A stretch of DNA of 34,460 nucleotides from Acaryochloridaceae cyanobacterium SU_2_1. GTDB lineage: Bacteria > Cyanobacteriota > Cyanobacteriia > Thermosynechococcales > Thermosynechococcaceae. Numbering within the stretch: position 1 is the stretch's first letter; every line of letters begins with the position of its first letter. Of the stretch, positions 8,431 through 17,348 are shown one piece after another. A program made the position numbers and the translations under genes. Under the pieces are notes generated by a model that searched no databases, was not told the DNA's origin, and saw only the letters and a list, made by a program, of their open reading frames with translations. The stretch covers positions 1-34,460 of the forward strand of contig JAAUUW010000013.1 of the NCBI GenBank assembly GCA_012030735.1, written 5' to 3'.

Positions 8431-9015
8431 CTAATTGGAGACTTCTGAGAACTCAATCACACAACCTTCGTAGGTTTTTACCAAAAAGTTTAGGGGTTTT
8501 TCTCGACGGATCTTATATTTGACGTAGCGCGTTTGCACTTTGATCAAAATTTGCTCTAGACAATCATGATCAAAACACACATAGCGCTGGCGATTTTTCT
8601 CCCCAATACTTGCGCCGCCAATCACATGAAGCTGAACATTTTTCTTGAGCTGATACCAGAATCCATCGGTGCCATTAAACCGTTGGAGGGCAGGTCGGCC
8701 TAAGTCAGCAGACATATAGATCGGATCGACTCCAGACAGGCCCAAAGTTTGCTCATAGTTGTAATAGTAATGAAGTGGAACCTCCGCGATCCGCAATTGC
8801 AACTCTCCTTCAAAGAACTGGCGCGCTCGATCGAGGTCTGACACCATCAGGGTGTGAACCTTGGGTGCACTAGACAGGAACATCCACATAGCCCCAGCAT
8901 AGGCAGCCAAAAGCATCACCATGACGCCCTGGGTAGAAAAAAGGCCATCTAAGGGCAAGAAGAAGCCCGCTAATATGGGAAAGGATAAGGCCATTGCATC
9001 AATCAGGAAAGTCAT
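8431..9015 (-). CDS. membrane-anchored VOC/glyoxalase-like protein
   Basis: The 194-residue product begins with two hydrophobic segments (about residues 8-25 and 30-50). A vicinal-oxygen-chelate-like domain starting [19 protein letters not shown] follows, which is the usual first strand and helix of that fold. The remaining metal ligands of a true glyoxalase are not obvious, so enzymatic activity is doubtful. The middle (HYYYNYEQT) and end ([12 protein letters not shown]) fit the second half of the fold. It lies directly upstream of menB on the same strand with a 10-base gap, suggesting co-transcription, but no functional link to quinone synthesis is known to me. The start has no strong ribosome site. 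Confidence 0.65.
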   Translation of the reverse strand: MTFLIDAMALSFPILAGFFLPLDGLFSTQGVMVMLLAAYAGAMWMFLSSAPKVHTLMVSDLDRARQFFEGELQLRIAEVPLHYYYNYEQTLGLSGVDPIYMSADLGRPALQRFNGTDGFWYQLKKNVQLHVIGGASIGEKNRQRYVCFDHDCLEQILIKVQTRYVKYKIRREKPLNFLVKTYEGCVIEFSEVSN

Positions 9016-9065
9016 GTCAATGTTTATAGGTTAGGCAAAAAATGCTGAATGGACAATAATGCCCC

Positions 9066-9079
9066 CCAAGGATCCTTGG
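9066..9079. repeat. perfect 14-bp palindrome in a divergent promoter region
   Basis: CCAAGGATCCTTGG lies between the leftward VOC-like gene (start 9015) and rightward ruvC (start 9185). A palindrome of this length between divergent genes could be a dimeric repressor site. No known consensus is matched, and this could be coincidence. Confidence 0.35.
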
Positions 9080-9184
9080 ATGCTCCCATGGATTGAAACT
9101 TTTTTACTATAAAAAGCTTAACTGTAATTCTGAGAAAGCCTTGACTTTTGCTCAAATCTCTATTCAAGGTGGGCAATAGTCACT

Positions 9185-9670
9185 GTGGCTCAACGTATTT
9201 TAGGGCTAGACCCTGGCTTAGCCTCTTTAGGGTTTGGCAGTATCCAAGTTGAGGATTCCAGCACCCAGCACTCTCAACTTCAGCTGATCGATTTTGGCAT
9301 CATCAAAACTCCGGCAGATACTGATTTGGGCCAGCGTTTGCAAACCATTTACGAGGATTTGCATCATTTAATTACCGAGGTGCAACCTGATCTGGTCGCC
9401 TTAGAGAAGCTATTTTTTTACCGGATGGGGAACACAATTTTAGTCGCTCAGGCTCGGGGTGTGATTTTGCTGGTGTTGGCTCAGCATCACTTACCCATCG
9501 TTGAATTTACCCCTGCCCAAATCAAGCAGGCCCTGACAGGCCATGGAGCAGCCGATAAACAGGCTGTCCAAGCAGCCGTCGCCCGAGAGTTGAGCCTGGA
9601 TTGCATCCCTCGCCCAGATGATGCAGCAGATGGTTTGGCAATTGCAATTACTGCTTGGTTCCAGCAGTAA
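9185..9670 (+). CDS. ruvC: Holliday junction endonuclease RuvC
   Basis: This 161-residue RNase H-fold resolvase cuts Holliday junctions during recombinational repair, working with RuvA and RuvB. The four acidic catalytic residues are visible: D9 in LGLDPG, E74 in VALEKLFF, and D146 and D149 in [12 protein letters not shown]. Length is normal for the family. Translation starts at GTG 9185, giving the usual [11 protein letters not shown] beginning. ruvB is also in this window (22455) but not adjacent, as is common in cyanobacteria where ruv genes are scattered. The upstream region holds the palindrome at 9066-9079. Confidence 0.95.
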   Translation: MAQRILGLDPGLASLGFGSIQVEDSSTQHSQLQLIDFGIIKTPADTDLGQRLQTIYEDLHHLITEVQPDLVALEKLFFYRMGNTILVAQARGVILLVLAQHHLPIVEFTPAQIKQALTGHGAADKQAVQAAVARELSLDCIPRPDDAADGLAIAITAWFQQ

Positions 9671-9735
9671 CCCGCCTAGATTCTTCGTAGCGGTTTACTG
9701 TATGACTTGCTGGTGCAGTGGACCCTCTACAGGGC

Positions 9736-9774
9736 TTGACAAATGGGGAAGAAGAAATACTGTAGCAGTATAAG
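9736..9774 (+). promoter_or_regulatory. possible promoter upstream of the secreted protease
   Basis: TTGACA at 9736-9741 is a perfect -35 hexamer. The best-spaced -10 is the weak TACTGT at 9758-9763 (16 bp); a better TATAAG at 9769-9774 is 27 bp away. An imperfect inverted repeat (ACCTCCGGAT / ATCCGAGGT, near 9787-9806) lies in the leader. Prediction by eye only. Confidence 0.3.
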
Positions 9775-9864
9775 ACCATGTTTGTTACCTCCGGATGATC
9801 CGAGGTTTGGCGGTGCATCTGAACGTTGTTTTTGGGTTTAGGGCAGGGCAGCTTTGATAGTGTG

Positions 9865-11076
9865 ATGATTAGATTGGAAGCGATGAACAATCCTTTTCCT
9901 TATGGACTTTCCTCGGTATTGGTGGCGGTAGCAACTGTGGTAATGACGCAGAGTCAGGGGGTTGCTGCCTTGACTGTTCCTGAAATTAGTCAAATTGCTA
10001 AGTCAACCACTGTGCATATTGATAGCCAAAGCCCAGGGTCTGGGGTGATTATTCAGCGCAATGGCAATCATTACACGGTGTTGACCTCTGCCCATGTGGT
10101 GCTGACTGAGGATACTTATGATGTGGTGACCTTTGATGGTCAACGATCTACGGTGGACAACCGCACTATCAAGCGTTTTACTGACTTAGACTTAGCCATT
10201 CTAAAATTTACCAGTAGCCAAGCCTATCCTGCGGTTAAAATAGGCGATTCGGCTCAGGTTCTGGAAGGAAGTTCTGTCTACGTTGCCGGTTTTCCGATCA
10301 AAACAGCAGCGATTACGGAGTCCATTTATAATTTTACTCTGGGGGAGGTAACCGCTAATGCCAATCGGCCCCTAGCGAATGGATATGCCCTTGTTTATTC
10401 CAATAGCACTTTGCCAGGTATGAGTGGTGGGCCTGTGCTAGATAACCAAGGTCAATTAATTGGTATTCACGGACGGGCTGATATTTCTAATCCCGTTAAA
10501 CCCTCTGAGATTAATCCTGGTGTGGTGGTCAAGACGGGTTTCAATTTAGGGATACCGATTAATTCTTTTCTAGAAGCTGTGCCTTTTGTTGAACCCAGCT
10601 TGGCTTTGCGCGAAGTCACCCCCACTTGGCCAACCCAATCCGCAACGGCGAGCGATTTTTATCTGCAGGCAGGGGATAAGCATAAGCAAGGGGATTTGGA
10701 AGGGGCGATCGCAAACTACGATGCAGCCCTAAAGCTCAAGCCAGATTTTGCTGAGGCCCAGGCCAATCGAAAGCTAGCCCTAGCGAGCTTGGCTGACTAT
10801 CACCAAGCGGTGGGTGGCTTGGCCAAAATTTATCTTGATCGGGGTAATCTACAGCAAGCACTGAAGGATTATGGAAGTGCGATCGCAGATTATACCCAAG
10901 CCATCTCCCTTAACCCTCAATATGCAGACGCCTATTACAACCGAGGGGTAGTTCACCAGAAGCGCGGCAATCTTCCCCAAGCCAAGGCCGACTTAGAAAC
11001 CGCAGCAACCCTATTTCAACAACAAAACAGAGCCACCAAGGCCGAAGAAGTACGGAAGCAACTGCAACAATTCTAG
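9865..11076 (+). CDS. secreted trypsin-like serine protease with C-terminal TPR repeats
   Basis: Taking ATG 9865, the 403-residue protein begins with a signal-peptide-like segment (LSSVLVAVATVVM followed by GVAA, near residue 35). A chymotrypsin/HtrA-type protease domain follows, with a catalytic triad at H77 (LTSAHVV), D109 (DLDLAILKF) and S187 (LPGMSGGPV). After a linker there are two or three tetratricopeptide units (for example GDLEGAIANYDAALKLKPDF and GSAIADYTQAISLNPQYAD), used for protein contacts. There is no PDZ domain, so it is not a classical Deg protease. A second ATG at 9883 is possible. The protein probably acts in the periplasm or thylakoid lumen; substrates are unknown. This protease-TPR arrangement occurs repeatedly in cyanobacteria. 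Confidence 0.85.
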   Translation: MIRLEAMNNPFPYGLSSVLVAVATVVMTQSQGVAALTVPEISQIAKSTTVHIDSQSPGSGVIIQRNGNHYTVLTSAHVVLTEDTYDVVTFDGQRSTVDNRTIKRFTDLDLAILKFTSSQAYPAVKIGDSAQVLEGSSVYVAGFPIKTAAITESIYNFTLGEVTANANRPLANGYALVYSNSTLPGMSGGPVLDNQGQLIGIHGRADISNPVKPSEINPGVVVKTGFNLGIPINSFLEAVPFVEPSLALREVTPTWPTQSATASDFYLQAGDKHKQGDLEGAIANYDAALKLKPDFAEAQANRKLALASLADYHQAVGGLAKIYLDRGNLQQALKDYGSAIADYTQAISLNPQYADAYYNRGVVHQKRGNLPQAKADLETAATLFQQQNRATKAEEVRKQLQQF

Positions 11077-11255
11077 TCGCGCCCCTCCGTCACGATGGCG
11101 AGTCAATCCTTGACAAGTCAAAATGCAAGTCCAGACAGGGAAGAAACCGCAGAGTAGTTACAATCGTTTACAGTAATGTAAAGAGACATTAAGCTTAATC
11201 GCCTAACTCTCCCGAGCGATTTGATCATTCTCAAGCAAGCCTCTAAAACTCACCC

Positions 11256-12436
11256 ATGCGCGTAATTTTAATGACTGGAAAAGGTGGCGTTGGTAAAACC
11301 TCCGTCGCCGCTGCCACTGGCCTACGCTGTGCAGAGCTGGGATACAAAACCTTGGTCCTCAGCACTGACCCTGCCCATTCCCTCGCCGATAGCTTTGACC
11401 TAGAGTTGGGCCATGAGGCCAGCTCAGTACGGCCTAATCTTTGGGCAGCCGAATTAGATGCCCTCTTAGAGCTAGAGGGCAACTGGGGAGCTGTCAAACG
11501 CTACATCACACAAGTCCTACAAGCCCGAGGTCTAGATGGCGTTCAAGCCGAAGAACTCGCCATCTTACCCGGCATGGATGAGATCTTTAGTTTGGTGCGG
11601 ATGAAACGCCACTATGACGAAGGCATCTACGATGTTTTGATCATTGATTCTGCGCCCACCGGTACGGCCCTGCGGCTCCTCAGCTTACCAGAGGTAGGGG
11701 GATGGTATATGCGTCGCTTCTATAAACCCTTTCAACGAATGTCTGTGACCCTCAGACCGCTAGTGGAACCCTTCTTCAAACCAATTGTGGGGTTTTCCCT
11801 CCCCGATGCTGAGGTGATGGATGCCCCCTACGAGTTTTATGAACAAATTGAAGCCTTAGAAAAAGTGCTCACTGACAATAGCCAAACTACGGTGCGGCTA
11901 GTCACCAACCCCGAAAAATGGTAATTAAAGAATCCCTGCGTGCCCATGCCTATCTAAGCTTATATAACGTCTCCACAGACCTCGTGATCGCCAATCGAAT
12001 TATTCCCGATCATGTAACGGATCCCTTCTTTATGCAGTGGAAGCAAAACCAAAGCCAATATCGCCAAGAAATTCACGATAATTTTCAACCCTTGCCGGTC
12101 AAGGAAGCTCCCTTGTTTCAAGAAGAAATGTGTGGCTTGTCAGCCTTAGAGCGGCTGAAAGAGATTTTGTATGACCAAGAAGATCCGACCCAGATCTACT
12201 ACAAAGAAACCACCTTGCGAGTTGTTCAAGAAGAGGGTCAATATAGCCTAGAACTGTACTTGCCGGGGATTCCTAAGGACCAAGTCGAACTGAGTAAAAC
12301 AGCCGATGAGCTTAATATTACGATTGGCAATCATCGTCGTAACTTGGTCTTGCCCCAGGCATTGGCTGCAATGCAGCCCTCTGGAGCCAAGATGGAGGCT
12401 GATTATCTGAAAATTAAGTTTAGTAGCACTCCCTAA
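11256..12436 (+). pseudogene. ArsA/Get3-type ATPase with HSP20-like C-terminal domain, split by a 1-base frameshift
   Basis: Two overlapping frames together make one typical protein of about 394 residues. The first (11256-11924) carries the P-loop GKGGVGKTS at residues 8-16, the [10 protein letters not shown] switch and [16 protein letters not shown]. The second (11918-12436) carries the rest of the ATPase (IANRIIPD) and a C-terminal alpha-crystallin-like ArsA_HSP20 domain ([15 protein letters not shown]). Frame 1 ends NPEKW-stop at 11922-11924, where relatives read NPEK-MVIKES. One extra A in the run at 11914-11918 would join them. Homologues in the Get3/TRC40 family handle tail-anchored membrane proteins; arsenite pumping is unlikely without arsB. 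The break may be sequencing error, real mutation, or reinitiation at the ATG overlapping the stop (ATGGTAA). Confidence 0.85.
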
Positions 12437-12537
12437 AGACAGAGCCGCCTCCGTGGTCTGCTAGTTGCGAGAGAACGCGTTATAGAGCCTAGCGGTCACA
12501 CCCCCTCAATGTCTTAAGATAGTTGAGCAGAACTTAG

Positions 12538-13296
<759 letters not shown>

Positions 13297-13367
13297 GCTG
13301 TTGGCGGTGTAACCTCCGAGGGCTTGGCCTTCCTTAAAATAATGGCTCTGGTGAAGTCTTGGGTGCT

Positions 13368-13385
13368 GTTCAACAACAGTTGAAC
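13368..13385. repeat. inverted repeat GTTCAA-N6-TTGAAC between fabG and accA
   Basis: GTTCAA at 13368-13373 and TTGAAC at 13380-13385 form a 6-bp dyad with a CAACAG centre, 46 bp before the accA start. It could be an operator or a small hairpin in the accA leader. No T-tract follows, so it is not a convincing terminator. The function is a guess. Confidence 0.35.
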
Positions 13386-13430
13386 CGTTACCTATAGGAC
13401 TGAGGGAATGATTTTACTAGGTATCTGCAG

Positions 13431-14408
13431 ATGGCTGCTTCCGAACGCAAACTTCAGTTGTTAGATTTTGAAAAACCCCTAGCTGAGTTGGAGTCTCGAA
13501 TTGATGAAATTCGTGCCCTCTCTGAACAGAATGGGGTTGATGTTGCCGATCAAGTTGGCCAGCTAGAGGCAAGAGCTGAGCAGTTGCGCCAGGAAATTTT
13601 TAGCAGTTTGACGCCGATGCAAGAGCTGCAATTGGCCCGCCATCCCCGTCGCCCCAGCACTCTGGATTACATTCATACCCTCAGTGAGGAGTGGATGGAG
13701 TTACATGGTGATCGGCGAGGTCATGATGATCCTGCCATGGTGGGTGGGGTGGGCCGCATTGATGGCCAACCTGTGTTGATGTTGGGGCATCAAAAGGGTC
13801 GAGACACCAAGGATAATGTGGCCCGTAATTTTGGTATGCCCTTTCCTAGTGGTTATCGGAAGGCTCTGCGTCTGATGGACCATGCTAATCGTTTTAATTT
13901 ACCGATTATTTCTTTTATTGATACCCCAGCAGCTTGGGCGGGGTTAGAGGCTGAACAGTATGGCCAAGGAGAAGCGATCGCACTCAATCTGCGTGAAATG
14001 TTTCGCTTGGAGGTACCCATTATTTGTGCGGTAATTGGCGAGGGCGGTTCTGGGGGTGCCCTCGGAATTGGGGTCGGTGACCGAGTGATGATGTTTGAGC
14101 ATTCTATCTATAGCGTTGCCCCACCAGAGGCCTGTGCAGCGATTTTATGGCGAGATGCTCAGCAAGGACCCCAAGCGGCCGAAGCCCTCAAAATTACCGC
14201 TACCGATTTGCTCGAACTCGGGATTATCGATCAAATTTTGTCCGAGCCCTTGGGGGGTGCCCATACCGATCCTACCGCTGCGGCTGAAACCCTTAAGGCC
14301 AATATTTTGGTTGCTCTAGAAGAATTATGGCAGCTCGAGCCCCAAGAACGCCGGCAAAAGCGTTATCATAAGTTCCGCAATATGGGAGTTTTTTCCCAGG
14401 TTGGTTGA
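13431..14408 (+). CDS. accA: acetyl-CoA carboxylase carboxyltransferase subunit alpha
   Basis: This 325-residue subunit pairs with AccD to transfer carboxyl from biotin to acetyl-CoA, the first committed step of fatty-acid synthesis. It has an N-terminal helical region ([18 protein letters not shown]) and the crotonase-like core with [69 protein letters not shown] and [11 protein letters not shown]. Length is standard, and there is no zinc finger, as expected since that lies in AccD. It follows fabG on the same strand. Confidence 0.96.
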   Translation: MAASERKLQLLDFEKPLAELESRIDEIRALSEQNGVDVADQVGQLEARAEQLRQEIFSSLTPMQELQLARHPRRPSTLDYIHTLSEEWMELHGDRRGHDDPAMVGGVGRIDGQPVLMLGHQKGRDTKDNVARNFGMPFPSGYRKALRLMDHANRFNLPIISFIDTPAAWAGLEAEQYGQGEAIALNLREMFRLEVPIICAVIGEGGSGGALGIGVGDRVMMFEHSIYSVAPPEACAAILWRDAQQGPQAAEALKITATDLLELGIIDQILSEPLGGAHTDPTAAAETLKANILVALEELWQLEPQERRQKRYHKFRNMGVFSQVG

Positions 14409-14484
14409 GGGCTGCCCACAGCCTTTAGGCTGCGGATGTTAAGATGACTTCTGTGCGAGAATTGTTTACAAAACTTTATCTTTG

Positions 14485-15210
14485 ATGACCCTTCAACACC
14501 AACCCCGGGCGCTTATTACGGGTGCAAGTACTGGCATTGGCAAGGCAACTGCGATCGCCTTCGCCCAAGCTGGTCTCGACCTTGCCCTAGTGAGTCGATC
14601 CCAAGATGCCCTCGAAGACCTCGCCCAAGATCTACGGCAAGCAGGTCGTCAAGTCCATACCTATGGCCTCGACCTTGCCCAGGTGGATCAGGTGGCAGTC
14701 CAGTTGGGTAAAATTCTCGCCGAGGTTGGCCCTCTGGATATCTTGATTAACAATGCGGGGATGGGATATACCGGTGCGCTGATTGATATGCCCCTCTCAG
14801 ATTGGCAAGGGGTGATGAATCTCAACTTAACGAGTCCCTTCCAATGCATACAGGCTCTGCTGCCCCAGATGCGATCGCAGGGTCGAGGCACCATCGTCAA
14901 TATCATCTCCATTGCGGGACGGCAAGCCTTTCCCGATTGGGGAGCCTATTGCGCCAGTAAATTTGGATTAATGGGCCTCACAAAATCCCTAGCCCAAGAA
15001 GAACGGCAGCATGGCATTCGCGTGATTGCTATCTGCCCGGGAGCAGTGAACACCTCGCTTTGGGATACCCCAACAGTGGCAGCAGACTTTGATCGATCAG
15101 CAATGCTTACCCCAGAGCAAGTGGCTCAAGTCATTTTGACCGCTGTACAGATGCCTGATCAGGCCGTCATCGAAGAGCTAGTCCTGATGCCCAATGTGGG
15201 CACCTTTTAG
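14485..15210 (+). CDS. short-chain dehydrogenase/reductase
   Basis: This 241-residue classical SDR oxidoreductase has the cofactor loop ITGASTGIGKAT near the N-terminus, NNAGMGYTG in the middle, the catalytic serine in NIISIAGRQAF and the Y-x3-K pair in AYCASKFG. The C-terminus (QAVIEELVLMPNVGTF) resembles the YdfG/sepiapterin-reductase-like group rather than FabG, so the substrate is probably not an acyl-ACP. folE follows 154 bp downstream, but a role in pterin metabolism would be guesswork. The ATG at 14485 is preferred to the adjacent TTG at 14482. A small hairpin (CAGCC-TTTA-GGCTG, 14419-14432) lies between accA and this gene. Confidence 0.88.
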   Translation: MTLQHQPRALITGASTGIGKATAIAFAQAGLDLALVSRSQDALEDLAQDLRQAGRQVHTYGLDLAQVDQVAVQLGKILAEVGPLDILINNAGMGYTGALIDMPLSDWQGVMNLNLTSPFQCIQALLPQMRSQGRGTIVNIISIAGRQAFPDWGAYCASKFGLMGLTKSLAQEERQHGIRVIAICPGAVNTSLWDTPTVAADFDRSAMLTPEQVAQVILTAVQMPDQAVIEELVLMPNVGTF

Positions 15211-15364
15211 CCGATATGATTAGCCGATGTAGGCGCTACCTGTTTCAGACTGAATTCATGGTGAGTCGCTATTCCCTATATATTGAATCCAGTTGAATCC
15301 AAGTGAACCCCTCCAGTCAGTCCCTCCATCGTTTCTTAAAACTTATTCCTTTCCCTAATTAACC

Positions 15365-16021
15365 ATGACAAATCATTCCATTACTCCGCAAATGCGACCT
15401 GACCGCAGCCATTCCCAGCGCCAATCCACCAGTGGGGAAACGCCACGAGAAGTCACCTTTGAGGAGATGCAGGAATCCGTAGAAACGATGCTGCTGGGTG
15501 TAGGGGAAGATCCACAGCGCGAGGGACTGCTCAAAACCCCCAAACGGGTTGCAGAGGCCATGCGCTTCTTGACCAGTGGCTATCAGCAATCCTTAGAGGA
15601 CTTGGTGAATAACGCCATCTTTGACGAAGGACATGATGAGATGGTCTTAGTGCGAGATATTGACGCCTTTAGCCTTTGTGAGCATCACATGCTGCCCTTT
15701 ATCGGCAAGGCCCATGTTGCCTATATCCCGAATCAAAAGGTGATCGGCCTCAGCAAGCTTGCCAGAATTGTGGAAATGTATTCCCGACGGCTACAAGTGC
15801 AAGAGCGATTGACACGCCAAATTGCCGAGGCAGTGCAAAGTGTTTTAGAACCCAAGGGCGTCGCTGTGGTCATGGAAGCAAGCCATATGTGCATGGTGAT
15901 GCGCGGTGTGCAAAAAACAGGGTCTTGGACGGTCACCAGTTCCATGATTGGCGTGTTTCAGAGAGACCAAAAAACGCGGGAAGAGTTTTTGAGTTTGATT
16001 CGCCATCCCCATAATTTCTAA
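15365..16021 (+). CDS. folE: GTP cyclohydrolase I
   Basis: This 218-residue homologue of FolE converts GTP to 7,8-dihydroneopterin triphosphate, the entry to folate and pterin cofactors. The zinc ligands are C105 and H108 (SLCEHHMLP) and C176 (SHMCMVMRG), with the 71-residue spacing seen in the E. coli enzyme. Other family blocks are [45 protein letters not shown] and a final EEFLSLI. The first 30 residues are a variable, charged extension. It converges on ppa: its stop lies 34 bp from the ppa stop. Confidence 0.96.
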   Translation: MTNHSITPQMRPDRSHSQRQSTSGETPREVTFEEMQESVETMLLGVGEDPQREGLLKTPKRVAEAMRFLTSGYQQSLEDLVNNAIFDEGHDEMVLVRDIDAFSLCEHHMLPFIGKAHVAYIPNQKVIGLSKLARIVEMYSRRLQVQERLTRQIAEAVQSVLEPKGVAVVMEASHMCMVMRGVQKTGSWTVTSSMIGVFQRDQKTREEFLSLIRHPHNF

Positions 16022-16055
16022 GCTGGTAGGCCCTCTCCGCCGCTGGGATCTATGC

Positions 16056-16568
16056 TTATTTTTGGCCAGCGCGCACACAGTCTAAGACCAAGGGAGTCAC
16101 CTGATCGACGCCTTGCCAGCCTAGGATTTCTGTGACTTTTTTTTCTAGATTCTTATAGGTACGAAAGAACTCGGCGATTTCTTCGAGGCGATGGGGGGCA
16201 ATGTCGGCCAAGGATTTAACCTCAGCATAACGAGGATCTGCAGCCGGAACACAAAGTACCTTCTCATCGCGATCGCCACCATCAATCATTTCTAACATCC
16301 CCAGGGGACGCGCCGTAATCACACAACCAGGGAAGGTAGGCTGATCCATGATCACCATGCCATCTAAGGGGTCGCCATCGTCAGCCAAGGTGTTGGGGAT
16401 AAAGCCATAGTCATAGGGATAGTGAACAGAGGCATAGAGGACCCGATCGAGGGCAAAGGCCTGCATGTCTTTGTCAAACTCATATTTATTCTTGCTGCCT
16501 GCCGGGATCTCAATCAGGACATTGACTAAACCCGGTGCGGGTTGGGCTGGAATTAAGGACAGATCCAC
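16056..16568 (-). CDS. ppa: inorganic pyrophosphatase (family I)
   Basis: This 170-residue soluble pyrophosphatase hydrolyses PPi to drive biosynthesis. Active-site blocks include [27 protein letters not shown] and the metal-binding [13 protein letters not shown], followed by [18 protein letters not shown] and [17 protein letters not shown]. The start is GTG 16568: AGGAG lies seven bases upstream on the minus strand and the resulting N-terminus ([13 protein letters not shown]) matches the family. An open frame runs 44 codons further upstream but is not conserved in character. The leader holds an 8-bp hairpin at 16629-16653. Confidence 0.95.
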   Translation of the reverse strand: MDLSLIPAQPAPGLVNVLIEIPAGSKNKYEFDKDMQAFALDRVLYASVHYPYDYGFIPNTLADDGDPLDGMVIMDQPTFPGCVITARPLGMLEMIDGGDRDEKVLCVPAADPRYAEVKSLADIAPHRLEEIAEFFRTYKNLEKKVTEILGWQGVDQVTPLVLDCVRAGQK

Positions 16569-16628
16569 AGAATGACTCCTAAGGGGTACGGCGATACTCA
16601 AAATCTGGTCACGGTTGATATTAGCCTG

Positions 16629-16653
16629 CCTTGATCTAACGGCTCGATCAAGG
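16629..16653. repeat. 8-bp-stem hairpin in the ppa leader region
   Basis: CCTTGATC (16629-16636) pairs perfectly with GATCAAGG (16646-16653) around a 9-base loop, 61 to 85 bases upstream of the ppa GTG. No T-tract follows. It may be a 5' leader structure or an operator dyad; there is no match to a known riboswitch. Confidence 0.35.
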
Positions 16654-16768
16654 GAGTAGATCGCAGCCGGTGACCAATGGCAACTGCGACCCCGAATCAC
16701 ACTCTAGGGAATGATCTGTGCCGCCGTCAATATCAAGAACCGGATTCCTAGGATTAAAATATCGCAGT

Positions 16769-16790
16769 CTGGCTATACTAATCTAGCCAG
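16769..16790 (-). terminator. hairpin downstream of the small minus-strand gene, possible terminator
   Basis: CTGGCTA (16769-16775) and TAGCCAG (16784-16790) form a 7-bp stem with an 8-base loop, 40 bases beyond the end of the gene at 16830-17072. On the minus strand a T-rich stretch (ATATTTTAAT) follows only after about ten bases, so termination is weakly supported. Confidence 0.35.
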
Positions 16791-16829
16791 TCCTCTAGTC
16801 CTGTTGCCTGCTAACGTCTGGGCGAGGGC

Positions 16830-17072
16830 TTAATCCGTTGCCTGCAGGAGCTGTTCACGCCGGAGCCGAGCCTCGCCATAATTTGGAACCCAGGCAATCC
16901 ATTCTCCTGAGGTCACTTCGCAGAGTAAATAGGCTTGATCGAAGCTATAGGTAGAGATTGGATCACGCAGTTGCACCCATTGATAGGGCTGAGGAACAAA
17001 GGCTGGTGGACACCCACAGCCTGTTGAGGTTTGATAGTGGTTGAACAGCGCATTTTCTATACTTCGTATCAC
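16830..17072 (-). CDS. small conserved hypothetical protein
   Basis: The 80-residue product has no signal or membrane segment. It starts at GTG 17072 and has a short GCGCPP motif near residue 18. The body is YSFDQAYLLCEVTSGEWIAW followed by VPNYGEARLRREQLL, resembling short cyanobacterial proteins of unknown function. The WIAWVPNYGEA block looks like a conserved core. No clear Shine-Dalgarno is seen. Transcription from here could run through into ppa unless the 16769-16790 hairpin stops it. Confidence 0.65.
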   Translation of the reverse strand: MIRSIENALFNHYQTSTGCGCPPAFVPQPYQWVQLRDPISTYSFDQAYLLCEVTSGEWIAWVPNYGEARLRREQLLQATD

Positions 17073-17348
17073 TTTATACAGAAATTTTACCGCCCTATAA
17101 ATTTCCTATTTCAGAATAAGTTGGAAACTTAATAGACGGGGATGCTGAGGAGGGGTCAACACTCCTTCGGTATACTAAGCTAGGAGATATCTTCAGCAGA
17201 CATTGCCTCGGAACTAGCCCTTGTTGATGGCTGGGCAGGGGATGCTGGTCTGGCTGGTTGAATCTGTGGGCAGTTGTCTTTGTCTATCTATACTTCTTTG
17301 GTCTGTCTCTATTATTTTGCGATTAAGGTTTGATCGGAACGAGGTCTC

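Noticed and set aside
11911-11924. Canonical -1 programmed frameshift signal in the ArsA-like gene
   Set aside because: The site is C GAA AAA, not an X XXY YYZ heptamer, and I see no strong downstream stem; simple homopolymer error is more likely.
17073-17348. CIRCE heat-shock operator upstream of the Hsp70-like gene
   Set aside because: I searched for the GCACTC-N9-GAGTGC-type dyad and did not find it.
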